A DNA stretch of 64,000 nt from Candidatus Faecalibacterium faecigallinarum (GTDB taxonomy: Bacteria; Bacillota; Clostridia; Oscillospirales; Ruminococcaceae), in NCBI GenBank assembly GCA_019119685.1, contig DWWN01000060.1, forward strand, positions 1 through 64,000, written 5' to 3'. Made by a program: the position numbers and the translations under genes. Positions 35,565-43,816 of this stretch are shown in pieces. Each line of letters starts with the position of its first letter. Position 1 is the first letter of the stretch. The notes under the pieces were generated by a model. It ran no database searches, was not told where the DNA came from, and worked only from the letters and a program-made list of their open reading frames with translations.

Positions 35565-37268
35565 TTATTCTGCCGGGGGTTCTTCGTCCGGGGCCGGGGC
35601 AGTGCTGGCGGCCTGGCTCTCGGCGTCCTCGGGCGGGGCGTCGGGGGTGGCCGTGATCTGGACGTCCCGGTCGGCGGCGATATACACCACGATGGTGCTG
35701 CCCGCCTCCACCATGGTGCCGGGCTCGACGCTGCAGGCCACCACGCAGCCCGAAGCGTAGGAGCCGTCGTTCACCACCATGAAGCAGCTGGGCACAAGGC
35801 CCCGGCTCTCCAGCTCCCGGATGGCCCCCTCCTGGGTAAAGCCGATGGTGTTGGGCATCTCGACCATCTCGGGGCCCTTGCTGATGACCAGCCGGATGGT
35901 GGGGTTGTCCCCTTCGGTGATGGCGGCGCCGGCGGCCGGCTCCTGGGTCAGGACGGTGCCGGCGGGGGCGCTGTCGCTGTAGGCCTCGGTGACGTAGAAC
36001 AGGTAGATGCCGGTATACTGGCGGTTGTTCTGGATCTGGGCGTAGCTCATCCCCACAAAGTCCGGCACATAGTGGACGGTCACGGCGCTGGGGGCGCTGT
36101 CCGCCTCGGAGGAGGACGGCGCGGGCTCGGCAGAGGGCTGGGTCTGGCCCAGCAGGTTCCACAGCGTCAGCAGGGTGAGGACGGCCAGCAGGATCAGGAT
36201 GCCGGTCAGGATGGCCGTCAGGCTGAGGGTGGGGCGCTTACCCTTCAGGTCCTCCCGGGCGCGGCGGCGGCCGGCGGCGTGGAGGGTACGGGCCTCCTCC
36301 TCGGCGGCCTCGGGGGAGGCCAGGGCCCGCGCCAGCTGGGGCACCGTCTGGATGCGGCTGGCGGGGTCCAGCCGGAGGCCCAGGTCCAGCGCGTCCGACA
36401 CATAGACGGGCACCGCAGGGTTCACGGTGTGGGCCGAAGGGTTCGAGTCGGTGACCATGCGCTGGGCCGCCGGGACAGGGCTCTGGCCGCAGACCATCCG
36501 GTAAAAGACCGCCGACAGGCTGTAAACGTCGGTGTAGCGGCCCTCAAACTCCACGGCGGAATACTGCTCGGGGGCGGAGTAGCCCTCGTAGAGCTGGCCG
36601 TGCAGGCCGCTGCCCGCCGTCCGCAGGCCGATGGTGGCGTAGCCGGTCAGCCGGGCGCGGCCATTTTCCAGCACCCGGATGTTTTCAGGGCAGATGCCCC
36701 GGTGTACCAGCCCCACCTGGTGCATGGCCGCCACCCCGTTAAAGACCGGCTGCAGCATGGCGCAGGCTTCCTCAGGGGTGACCAGCTTGCGCCGCTTGTC
36801 CAGCCACTGGTCCAGGGGGACGCCGCCGGGGTTTTCCAGCACCGCATAGACGGTGTTGTTGGCCTCCACCACATCCAGCACCGCCTCCAGTCCGGTGGCC
36901 GGGGTGATCCGCTGGATGGAGCGGTACAGGTCCCCGAAATCCATCCGGGTGGTCTTGAGCAGCACCTCGCTGCCGGGCTTGGGCCGCAGCTGGTAGTCGG
37001 TCCCGCGCTCGGCCGAGAGGGTGATGGGCAGGTACTCCTTGATGGTCACCCGGAAGCGGCCGCGGTTCTCCATGCCGCGGTAGAGGATGCCCTCGCCGTC
37101 GATGCTCAGCATCTCCCCCACCGTGTAGCGGCCGGCCAGCAGGGTGCCCACCGGCAAAGCCCCGGTGGGGTTGCGCCCGGCAAAGCTGCGCCGGCAGTGA
37201 GGACAGCTCCCGGCCCCCTCTTTCAGCTCGGCCCTGCAGTACGGGCAAAGGATCATGTGCTCGTCCAT
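35565..37268 (-). CDS. Zinc-ribbon, kinase-like, PASTA membrane protein; probable pseudokinase
   Basis: 567 residues. Zinc ribbon at 8-25 (CPYC ... CPHC), then a protein-kinase fold at about 47-320, one membrane segment at about 349-371, two or more PASTA-like repeats outside and an acidic tail. Lys77 (VTIK) and SAPEQY (231-236) are kept. The catalytic HRD is HRG (189-191) and DFG is TGY (208-210), so both catalytic/metal Asp residues are missing. PASTA domains bind muropeptides or lipid II. It is likely a wall sensor or scaffold without phosphotransfer. ATG at 37268 after AGGGGGAG. Confidence 0.87.
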   Translation of the reverse strand: MDEHMILCPYCRAELKEGAGSCPHCRRSFAGRNPTGALPVGTLLAGRYTVGEMLSIDGEGILYRGMENRGRFRVTIKEYLPITLSAERGTDYQLRPKPGSEVLLKTTRMDFGDLYRSIQRITPATGLEAVLDVVEANNTVYAVLENPGGVPLDQWLDKRRKLVTPEEACAMLQPVFNGVAAMHQVGLVHRGICPENIRVLENGRARLTGYATIGLRTAGSGLHGQLYEGYSAPEQYSAVEFEGRYTDVYSLSAVFYRMVCGQSPVPAAQRMVTDSNPSAHTVNPAVPVYVSDALDLGLRLDPASRIQTVPQLARALASPEAAEEEARTLHAAGRRRAREDLKGKRPTLSLTAILTGILILLAVLTLLTLWNLLGQTQPSAEPAPSSSEADSAPSAVTVHYVPDFVGMSYAQIQNNRQYTGIYLFYVTEAYSDSAPAGTVLTQEPAAGAAITEGDNPTIRLVISKGPEMVEMPNTIGFTQEGAIRELESRGLVPSCFMVVNDGSYASGCVVACSVEPGTMVEAGSTIVVYIAADRDVQITATPDAPPEDAESQAASTAPAPDEEPPAE

Positions 37269-37295
37269 CTGCTCTCCCCCTTTCGGTAATGCTAC

Positions 37296-37321
37296 AGAAA
37301 AAGCCGGGTCTGTGCCCGGCT
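37296..37321 (-). terminator. Terminator of yebC
   Basis: The minus strand AGCCGGG / CCCGGCT stem is followed by TTTTTC. Confidence 0.85.
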
Positions 37322-37373
37322 CGGTTTCTTTCATACGGTCTGCCTCAAAGCAGCGGAAAAGGATCCCGCACTC

Positions 37374-38111
37374 TTATTCCGGCAGGTCCTCCTCGTTTTC
37401 GAGGCTGTGCCAGACGTTCTGGACGTCGTCGTCGTCCTCCAGGGCGTCCAGCAGCTTGCCCATCAGCTTGAGCTGATCGGGGTCGGTCAGGCGGGTGGTG
37501 GTCATGGGCACCATGGCCAGGTCGGCCGAGATGAACTCGTACCCCTTGGCCTCCAGGGCGTTGCAGACGGCCGAGAAGCTGTCGGGATCGGTGGTGATCT
37601 CGGCGGCCTCCTCGCCGGCGTCAAAGTCCTCGGCGCCGGCGTCCAGAGCGTCCATCATGGCCTCGTCGGGGTCCTTGTCCTCCAGGGAGATGTCGATGAC
37701 GCCCTTCTGGGTGAACAGGAAGCCCACACAGCCCAGTGTGCCCAGATTGCCGCCGTTCTTATCAAAATAGTGGCGCAGGTCGGCGGCGGTGCGGTTGCGG
37801 TTGTCGGTCAGGGTCTCCACCATGACGGCCACGCCGCCGGGGCCGTAGCCCTCGTAGTTGATGGCTTCGTACTCGGTCTTGTCGCCGCCCTCGGCCTTCT
37901 TGATGATGCGCTGGATGTTGTCGTTGGGCACGTTCATCCGCTTGGCCTTGCTGATGAGGTCAGCCAGCTTGCTGTTGGAAGCGGGGTCGGGGCCGCCGTT
38001 GCGGACCGCCACGCTGATCTCGCGGCCGATCTTGGTAAACACCTTGGCGCGGGCGCCGTCGGTCTTTTCCTTCTTGCGCTTGATATTGTTCCATTTGCTA
38101 TGTCCAGACAT
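37374..38111 (-). CDS. yebC: YebC/PmpR-family protein
   Basis: 245 residues from the ATG at 38111. It starts MSGHSKWNNIKRKKEK, the invariant family start, followed by GREISVAVRNGGPDP and GYGPGGVAVMVE. Classed as a transcription regulator; recent work links family members to translation of proline-rich stretches. Upstream in-frame codons are rejected because homologues begin MSGHSKW. Own promoter at 38190-38218. Confidence 0.95.
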   Translation of the reverse strand: MSGHSKWNNIKRKKEKTDGARAKVFTKIGREISVAVRNGGPDPASNSKLADLISKAKRMNVPNDNIQRIIKKAEGGDKTEYEAINYEGYGPGGVAVMVETLTDNRNRTAADLRHYFDKNGGNLGTLGCVGFLFTQKGVIDISLEDKDPDEAMMDALDAGAEDFDAGEEAAEITTDPDSFSAVCNALEAKGYEFISADLAMVPMTTTRLTDPDQLKLMGKLLDALEDDDDVQNVWHSLENEEDLPE

Positions 38112-38189
38112 TGGGGTAAGCCTCCTAGCTGTATGTTTCACAAAGCCGCCCTGCCTGGGGGCGGTGCGTTGGATCAGACTGTCTTATTG

Positions 38190-38218
38190 ATTTTAGCACA
38201 AACGTGGCGCGTATTCAA
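38190..38218 (-). promoter_or_regulatory. Promoter of yebC
   Basis: On the minus strand TTGAAT (38218-38213) and TAAAAT (38195-38190) are 17 bp apart. Confidence 0.75.
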
Positions 38219-38226
38219 GCAGTTTT

Positions 38227-39684
38227 TCACCCCAGCAGGCGCAGGGCCTTGGGGTAGTGGTTCTTGATCCGGCCGCCCGAAACCTTGCCCCCGCCCAGGG
38301 GGCAGCCGTCCACCGTCACGCAGCACCAGCCGTTCCCGGCGGCGCGGGCCTCGATCTCCTGCCCCAGCAGCCAGGCGCGGCAGCGAGGGTCGTCCCGGGT
38401 CAGCGGCTCGATGTTGGTGCACAGGGCCCCATAGGCGGTGAACAGGTGGTGCCCCGGCACAAAGCGCCCCTTCTGGACCGTGCCGGCCAGCACCCCCGCC
38501 CGCAGGATGTGTAGCCCCAGGGGCGGACAGGCCGGCGGCAGCAGGACGCTCTCCCCCAGCACGGCGGCGGGCTTTTCGGCCAGCTGCGGGAAACTTTCCC
38601 GCGCAAAGGCCCGCCACGCTTCCAGCGTCTGGGCCGGGCCGGCGGGGGCGGGCTGCTTTTTGCCCCGCACCTGTTTGGACGCGGGTCGGCGCCGGTCGGG
38701 CTGGGGGCGCTGCATCCGGGCCAGCCAGGCGGCTTCCTCGGCGGCGCGGGCGGCGGGGTCCGCCGGGGCCCCCGCCTTGACCAGCCGGGCCACGAAGTGC
38801 CCTTCCCCGCCCTGGCAGGGCCAGATCCGCCGCACCAGCGACACATCCAGCGGCAGGCCGCCGGTGCGGTTTTCCTCGCCGGGGCTGCCGAATGGGGCGA
38901 AAGCCCGCTCCATCACATCGGCCAAGGTGAACTCGGGGTGCCGGGCCAGGAAAGCCGCCACCTGGCCCTCGTCCTCCTCGGGGGCGAAGGTGCAGGTGGA
39001 ATAGACGATCTCCCCGTCGGGGGCCAGGGCTTCCGCGGCGCTGTCCAGGATGGAGGAGCCCAAAGCCGCGCACTGGGCCACCAGCGCCGCCGAGTGCTGC
39101 CGGAGCGCCTCCGGCTCCTTGCGGAACATCCCCTCCCCCGAACAGGGCGCGTCCACCAGGATGCGGTCGAAAAAGGCGGGCAGGGCTTCAGCGATCCGCT
39201 CGGGGCTCTCGTTCAGGACGACGGCGTTCGCCACGCCCATCCGCTCGAGGTTGTTTTTCAGCACGTCGGCCCGGGCGGGCACGTACTCGTTGGCCACCAG
39301 CAGCCCTGCGCCGTTCATGGCGGCGGCCAGCTGGCTGGTCTTGCCGCCGGGCGCGGCGCACAGGTCCAGCACCCGCATTCCCGGCTCAGCGCCCAGCAGG
39401 GGCGCGGCCGACGAGGCCGAAGGCTCCTGCGAATAGAACACGCCGGCGTGGTGCCAGGGATGGCGGCCGGGCCTGAAATCCGGCTGGCGCACCAGAAAGC
39501 CTGCTCGGCAGAAGGGCGACGGCTCCACCGCAAAATCCACCCCGGCCGCAAAGGCCTCGGGCGTCATCCGCAGGGCCGACACGGTCACGCCGCGGGCCGC
39601 CTCGGCGGCGGGCGGGGCGTACAGCATTTCGTAGCGGGGGCCGAGCAGGGCCCGCTCCCGCGCTTCAAAGTATTCGATGGGCAT
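38227..39684 (-). CDS. RsmF-like rRNA (cytosine-C5) methyltransferase
   Basis: 485 residues of the NOL1/NOP2/Sun family. Motif I LDLCAAPGGKTSQLAA is near residue 106, followed by VDAPCSGEGMFRKEPEAL with one catalytic Cys and YSTCTFAPEEDEG with the other. The C-terminal third carries the RsmF-type PUA-like region. It methylates C5 of cytosine in 16S rRNA using SAM. The stop lies near the yebC promoter. Confidence 0.92.
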   Translation of the reverse strand: MPIEYFEARERALLGPRYEMLYAPPAAEAARGVTVSALRMTPEAFAAGVDFAVEPSPFCRAGFLVRQPDFRPGRHPWHHAGVFYSQEPSASSAAPLLGAEPGMRVLDLCAAPGGKTSQLAAAMNGAGLLVANEYVPARADVLKNNLERMGVANAVVLNESPERIAEALPAFFDRILVDAPCSGEGMFRKEPEALRQHSAALVAQCAALGSSILDSAAEALAPDGEIVYSTCTFAPEEDEGQVAAFLARHPEFTLADVMERAFAPFGSPGEENRTGGLPLDVSLVRRIWPCQGGEGHFVARLVKAGAPADPAARAAEEAAWLARMQRPQPDRRRPASKQVRGKKQPAPAGPAQTLEAWRAFARESFPQLAEKPAAVLGESVLLPPACPPLGLHILRAGVLAGTVQKGRFVPGHHLFTAYGALCTNIEPLTRDDPRCRAWLLGQEIEARAAGNGWCCVTVDGCPLGGGKVSGGRIKNHYPKALRLLG

Positions 39685-39792
39685 AGGGGAACACCTCCGT
39701 GCATAAACCGCCCTTGCGCGGCCACACTAATACCAGCGGGGGCAGCCGCCCCTGCAAAACCCGATCTTGATCCTGAAAGGAGCAATCACACC

Positions 39793-39984
39793 ATGGAAAA
39801 CCGCAGCAACAACTGCAAGACCCAGTCCAATAACCGCACTTCCACCAGCAGCCGCAGCACCAACGCCGCCACCAACGAGCACAAGCACCCCAACCAGTAC
39901 ACCAAGGGCGCAGACGACGAGGGCGCAAAGAACCTCAAGACCACCGACAGCAAGTCCGCCAAGAACTGCAAGAACTGCCGCTGA
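39793..39984 (+). CDS. Small Asn/Ser/Lys/Thr-rich protein, function unknown
   Basis: 63 residues, starting MENRSNNCKTQSNNRTSTSS and ending KNCKNCR. AAAGGAG is 9 bases before the ATG and a strong hairpin terminator follows about 75 bases after the stop. It is highly hydrophilic, with three Cys and no hydrophobic core, so probably disordered. It is divergent from the RsmF gene. The third-position G/C bias with A-rich first and second positions (AAC, AAG, ACC, AGC codons) argues for real coding in this genome. Similar Asn-rich short proteins are seen in some clostridia; no function is claimed. Confidence 0.72.
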   Translation: MENRSNNCKTQSNNRTSTSSRSTNAATNEHKHPNQYTKGADDEGAKNLKTTDSKSAKNCKNCR

Positions 39985-40052
39985 GGCTGACGCCCCGGCG
40001 GCCGGTCTCCTGACCGGACCTTTTTCCTTTCCCTGACCTTTCACACAACCAA

Positions 40053-40110
40053 GAAAGCCCGCTGCCTCCCCTTTTGCACGGTTCGCCGTGCGGGAAGCAG
40101 CGGGTTTTCC
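40053..40110. terminator. Bidirectional long-stem terminator
   Basis: GCCCGCTGCCTCCC (40057-40070) pairs with GGGAAGCAGCGGGT (40092-40105) around an inner GCACGG/CCGTGC stem. TTTTCC follows on the plus strand and TTTCTTGG on the minus strand. It serves the small gene and mrnC. Confidence 0.8.
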
Positions 40111-40121
40111 CGTCGCATCGG

Positions 40122-40547
40122 TCAGTCCTTCGGAGCGGCGGGGTCGTAGCCCGCCCACATGGCCTCGAACAGCTCCTGGATGCGGGCGGTGTCCCCCCGC
40201 AGGTAGAGCCAGCCCAGCAGGCACTCGAAGCCGGTGGACGCCCGGTACTCCTCGGGGGTGGCGTGCTTGGAGACGGCGGTCCGGCTGGCGTTGCGCCCGC
40301 GCCGGAACATATCCAGCTCTTCCTCGGTAAAGAGGGGTTCCAGCAGCTGTTCCTCCCGGAACTGGGCCCGGGCCGATACATATTTGATCTTTTCAGCGTT
40401 CAGTTTGCCGGGGGCCAGCCGGTGGTATTCCACCAGACGCCGGCGGACCAGCAGTTCCAGCACGCTGTCCCCCACAAAAGCCAGGGCCAGGGGGCTCATT
40501 TCCCGCAGCTCGATCTTCCGGGCCGGGGCCTTGTTTTCATCTGACAT
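40122..40547 (-). CDS. mrnC: Mini-ribonuclease III
   Basis: 141 residues, the size of Mini-III, an RNase III domain without a dsRNA-binding domain that matures 23S rRNA ends in Bacillota. ALAFVGDSVLELLVR carries the acidic catalytic region and ECLLGWLYLRGD the second. It lies about 60 bases after obgE and may be co-transcribed with it. Confidence 0.93.
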   Translation of the reverse strand: MSDENKAPARKIELREMSPLALAFVGDSVLELLVRRRLVEYHRLAPGKLNAEKIKYVSARAQFREEQLLEPLFTEEELDMFRRGRNASRTAVSKHATPEEYRASTGFECLLGWLYLRGDTARIQELFEAMWAGYDPAAPKD

Positions 40548-40608
40548 AAACGTTTTTCCAATTCCAATCTGTTCTGGGCGGATGACATGTGCGCCTCGCA
40601 GCGCGCTT

Positions 40609-41892
40609 TTAGAAGATATAGTCGAACTGGTAGTCGCCGATCAGGATGGTGTCATTCTCCTCGACGCCCTTTTCCACCAGCGCATCCAGAATGCCGCTCT
40701 CGCCCAGCTGCCGCTGGAAGAACTGCAGGCTCTCGTAGTCGTCCACGTTGCTGCCCGCCAGGATGCGCTCCAGCCAGGGCGCGTCGATGGACCAGCGGTG
40801 GGCCTCCAGCCGGGTGATGGTGAAGGCGCGGCCGTCGGCCTTTGCCTCCGGCTTTTTGTACTCGGCCGCAAAGACCGGCACCGGCGGGATATCCTTCAGC
40901 CGGTTGTAGATCAGGCCGGGCAGGGCCTTGACCCCCTGCATGGTGGCCGCCGAGATGGGCACAAAGGTCAGCCCCTGGCCCTCGATATACTGGCGGAAAT
41001 GGTCGATCTGCTCGGGGGTGGCCAGGTCGCACTTGTTGCCCACCACGATCTGCGGCCGGGCCGCCAGCGCCGGGCTGAACCGCTCCAGCTCCTGATTGAT
41101 CTTTTCAAAGTCGTCGATGGGGTCGCGGCACTCGCTGCCCGAGACGTCCACCACGTGCAGCAGCAGGCGGCAGCGCTCCACATGGCGCAAAAAGTCATGC
41201 CCGAGGCCCACGCCCTCGCTGGCGCCCTCGATCAGGCCGGGGATGTCGGCGCAGACGAAGCTGGCCCCCTCCCCCACCGACACGACGCCCAGCGTGGGCA
41301 CCAGAGTGGTGAAGTGGTAGTTGGCGATCTTGGGCCGCGCCGCGCTGATGGTGGAGATCAGGGTGGACTTGCCCACGTTGGGGAAGCCGATCAGGCCCAC
41401 GTCGGCGATCAGCTTCAGTTCCAGCGTGACCTGGATGTCCTCGCCGGGCAGGCCCGGCTTTGCAAATTTGGGCACCTGGCGGGTGGGGGTGGCAAAATGC
41501 GCGTTGCCATAGCCGCCGCGGCCGCCCTTCGCCACCACCACCGGCTCGTGGTCGGACAGGTCGGCGATGACCAGCCCGCTGGCGGTGTCCTTGATGACGG
41601 TGCCCATGGGCACCTTGATGATAAGGTCGGGGGCGTTGGCGCCGTGGCAGTTGCTGCCCCGGCCGTTGCCGCCGGCCTCTGCGGTATACTTGCGCTTATA
41701 GCGGAAATCCATCAGGGTGGAAAGGTTATCGTCCACCACAAAGATGATGTTGCCGCCGCGGCCGCCGTCGCCGCCGTCGGGGCCGCCGGCCGCCACGAAC
41801 TTTTCGCGGTGGAAGCTGACCGCCCCGTCGCCGCCCTTGCCCGCGTGGAGCCAGATGGTGGCGATATCAATAAAATTGGTTTGTGCTGCCAT
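40609..41892 (-). CDS. obgE: Obg-family GTPase
   Basis: 427 residues from the ATG at 41892 after AAGGAG. The glycine-rich Obg fold is at 1-160 (GGDGGRGGNIIF, GGRGGYGNAHF), the G domain has GFPNVGKSTLIS, DIPGLIEGAS and GNKCDLA, and an OCT domain closes the protein. It acts in 50S subunit assembly and stress control. Sits downstream of rpmA as in most Bacillota. Confidence 0.97.
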   Translation of the reverse strand: MAAQTNFIDIATIWLHAGKGGDGAVSFHREKFVAAGGPDGGDGGRGGNIIFVVDDNLSTLMDFRYKRKYTAEAGGNGRGSNCHGANAPDLIIKVPMGTVIKDTASGLVIADLSDHEPVVVAKGGRGGYGNAHFATPTRQVPKFAKPGLPGEDIQVTLELKLIADVGLIGFPNVGKSTLISTISAARPKIANYHFTTLVPTLGVVSVGEGASFVCADIPGLIEGASEGVGLGHDFLRHVERCRLLLHVVDVSGSECRDPIDDFEKINQELERFSPALAARPQIVVGNKCDLATPEQIDHFRQYIEGQGLTFVPISAATMQGVKALPGLIYNRLKDIPPVPVFAAEYKKPEAKADGRAFTITRLEAHRWSIDAPWLERILAGSNVDDYESLQFFQRQLGESGILDALVEKGVEENDTILIGDYQFDYIF

Positions 41893-42010
41893 GTGTTTCT
41901 CCTTTGGCCTTGCAGACCTGCCGCGCCCGGCAGACAAAGCGGTTAGACCGCAAAAGAGCCGGGCCAAACGGTCCGGCTCTCTGGTTTGCAGTTATCGGGT
42001 CCTTGCAGGC

Positions 42011-42262
42011 TTACAGCTTGACGCTGCACTTCTTGCCGGACTTGCCCACGCGCTCGAAACGGACGGTGCCGTCCACCAGAGCGAACAGGGTGTCATCGCT
42101 GCCCTTGCCAACGTTCTCACCCGGCATGATGTGGGTGCCGCGCTGCCGGACCAGGATGTTGCCGGCCAGAACCTTCTGCCCATCGGCACGCTTCACGCCC
42201 AGACGCTGGGCCATGGAGTCGCGGCCGTTCTTCGTGCTGCCTACGCCTTTCTTGTGTGCCAT
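42011..42262 (-). CDS. rpmA: 50S ribosomal protein L27
   Basis: 83 residues. It begins [16 protein letters not shown] directly, without the 9-12 residue N-terminal extension that most Bacillota L27 proteins carry and that the Prp protease removes. Only 14 bases separate it from rplU, so the prp (ysxB) gene usually found between them is also absent. Confidence 0.97.
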   Translation of the reverse strand: MAHKKGVGSTKNGRDSMAQRLGVKRADGQKVLAGNILVRQRGTHIMPGENVGKGSDDTLFALVDGTVRFERVGKSGKKCSVKL

Positions 42263-42276
42263 TTGTAACTTCCTCC

Positions 42277-42588
42277 TTAGCCGTTGATCGCAGTGATCTC
42301 AACCTTGGTGTAGGGCTGACGATGGCCCATGCGGCGAGCACTGTGCTTCTTGGGACGATAGGTGATGATGTTCAGCTTCTTGCCCTTGCCATTCTTGATG
42401 ACCTTGGCAGAAACGGAAGCGCCCTCGACGACGGGAGCGCCCACCTTGACCGAGCCCTCCTCGCCCACAGCGAGGACCTGATCGAACTTCACTTCGGAGT
42501 CAGCTTCAGCGTCCAGCTTCTCGATGTAGACGATGTCGCCCTGCTCCACGCGGTACTGCTTACCGCCGGTAACGATGATTGCGTACAT
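42277..42588 (-). CDS. rplU: 50S ribosomal protein L21
   Basis: 103 residues from the ATG at 42588. [18 protein letters not shown] is the family start; [19 protein letters not shown] is conserved near the end. AAAAGGA sits 8 bases before this ATG; the in-frame ATG at 42597 overlaps it. Confidence 0.97.
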   Translation of the reverse strand: MYAIIVTGGKQYRVEQGDIVYIEKLDAEADSEVKFDQVLAVGEEGSVKVGAPVVEGASVSAKVIKNGKGKKLNIITYRPKKHSARRMGHRQPYTKVEITAING

Positions 42589-42629
42589 ATGTTTCATCCT
42601 TTTCTGTGTACTCGCTGGCCGTCGAGGCA

Positions 42630-42707
42630 GGCCCGGGGACCCGGGCCATTTCAGGCGCCCACGCCAAGCGGCTTAGATAGTATACCAGAAACGCCGGAGG
42701 AATGCAA
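42630..42707 (-). promoter_or_regulatory. Promoter and leader hairpin of rplU-rpmA
   Basis: On the minus strand TTGCAT (42707-42702) and TATACT (42684-42679) are 17 bp apart, with TGG before the -10. The leader of about 85 bases has a perfect GGCCCGGG / CCCGGGCC stem (42630-42647). L21 leaders regulate ribosomal protein synthesis in Bacillota; whether this one does is inferred. Confidence 0.7.
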
Positions 42708-42742
42708 GAGGATTTTTCGATTTTCCGGCGTTTATTTTTGGG

Positions 42743-43813
42743 TCACGCCTGGCTTTCCCCTGCCGGCCCGTTCAGACGCGCTTCCAGCTCTGCCTTGATT
42801 TTGGCGTTGTAGGCCGCGGTGCGGGACAGGAACTCGGCGCGGGGCAGCTCGGCGTAGGCTTCTTCCACCGGCAGGACGACGCTGTCCTGGGGCACGCCCT
42901 CTTTTTTGGCCACCTGGGCCTGCAGCTTGCGGTTATCAGCGGAGACGGCCAGGGGCACCATGAGAGCCTTGCCGCCATACCGGCGGCTGAGGACGATCTC
43001 GGCGGCGATGCCCGCCACCACGGCAAAGCCTGCCACCAGCTGGGAGGCGCGCAGCCCCAGCGAGGGCACCAGCAGCAGGCTGTCGGTGCGCAGGCCCTCG
43101 ATCCAGAAGCGGCCCGCGCCGTACCAGATGGCGTACAGCAGGGCGATGTCGCCGTTGAAGCGGCGCTTTTTCATGTAGAGCCGCAGGGCGACAAAGCCCA
43201 CCAGGCACCACAGGCTCTCGTACAGGAAGGTGGGGTGGACCGGCATCGTGGGGTCGATGGTGACCCCCGCCGGCACGGTGACGGTGCTGCCGCGCAGATA
43301 GGCCTCGGTCGCGGCGCTGTACATCCCCCAGGGCAGGGTGGTGTTGCAGCCAAAGGCTTCCTGGTTGACAAAATTGCCCCAGCGGCCGATGCACTGGCCG
43401 ATCAGAAAGCCCATGCCGGTCAGGTCCAGCATGGCGGCCACCGGGACTTTGCGCCAGCGGCAGGCCAGCCCGCCGAAGATGACCGCGCCGATGATGCCGC
43501 CGTAAATGGCAAGGCCGCCCTGGCGGATGTCCAGCATATCCCAGATGCTGTCGTAGGCAAAGGGCGACATGGCCACATAGTACACGCGGGCGCTGATGAT
43601 GGCCATGACCACGCCCACCACGATGACGTCGGTCATGGAATCGCCGTCGATACCGAACTCGGCGCAGTGGCGGAACGCGAACAGGATGGCCAGCACGATG
43701 CCGGCGGCGATCAGCACGCCGTACCAGTAGATGTTCATGCCGCCGATGGTGAAAGCCACCCGGTTGACCTCAAAGCTCAGGCCCAGCCCCGGGAAGGTGA
43801 CAAGGTTCGTCAT
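42743..43813 (-). CDS. lgt: Prolipoprotein diacylglyceryl transferase
   Basis: 356 residues with about seven membrane segments and the Lgt signature GRWGNFVNQEAFG (near residue 135). It adds diacylglycerol to the lipobox Cys of lipoproteins. The C-terminal tail of about 80 soluble residues after the last helix is longer than in most Lgt proteins. It is 3 bases from yfmH, so co-transcribed with the M16 pair. Confidence 0.95.
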   Translation of the reverse strand: MTNLVTFPGLGLSFEVNRVAFTIGGMNIYWYGVLIAAGIVLAILFAFRHCAEFGIDGDSMTDVIVVGVVMAIISARVYYVAMSPFAYDSIWDMLDIRQGGLAIYGGIIGAVIFGGLACRWRKVPVAAMLDLTGMGFLIGQCIGRWGNFVNQEAFGCNTTLPWGMYSAATEAYLRGSTVTVPAGVTIDPTMPVHPTFLYESLWCLVGFVALRLYMKKRRFNGDIALLYAIWYGAGRFWIEGLRTDSLLLVPSLGLRASQLVAGFAVVAGIAAEIVLSRRYGGKALMVPLAVSADNRKLQAQVAKKEGVPQDSVVLPVEEAYAELPRAEFLSRTAAYNAKIKAELEARLNGPAGESQA

Positions 43814-43816
43814 AGT

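Noticed and set aside
31839-37289. Very long plus-strand open frame (about 1800 codons)
   Set aside because: It lies opposite the dehydratase, flippase and kinase-like genes. High GC leaves few stops on the other strand; the translation is low-complexity (Gly/Gln/His/Ala) and has no recognisable domain.
37269-37334. Longer start for the PASTA pseudokinase
   Set aside because: The upstream codons overlap the yebC terminator; AGGGGGAG marks the ATG at 37268.
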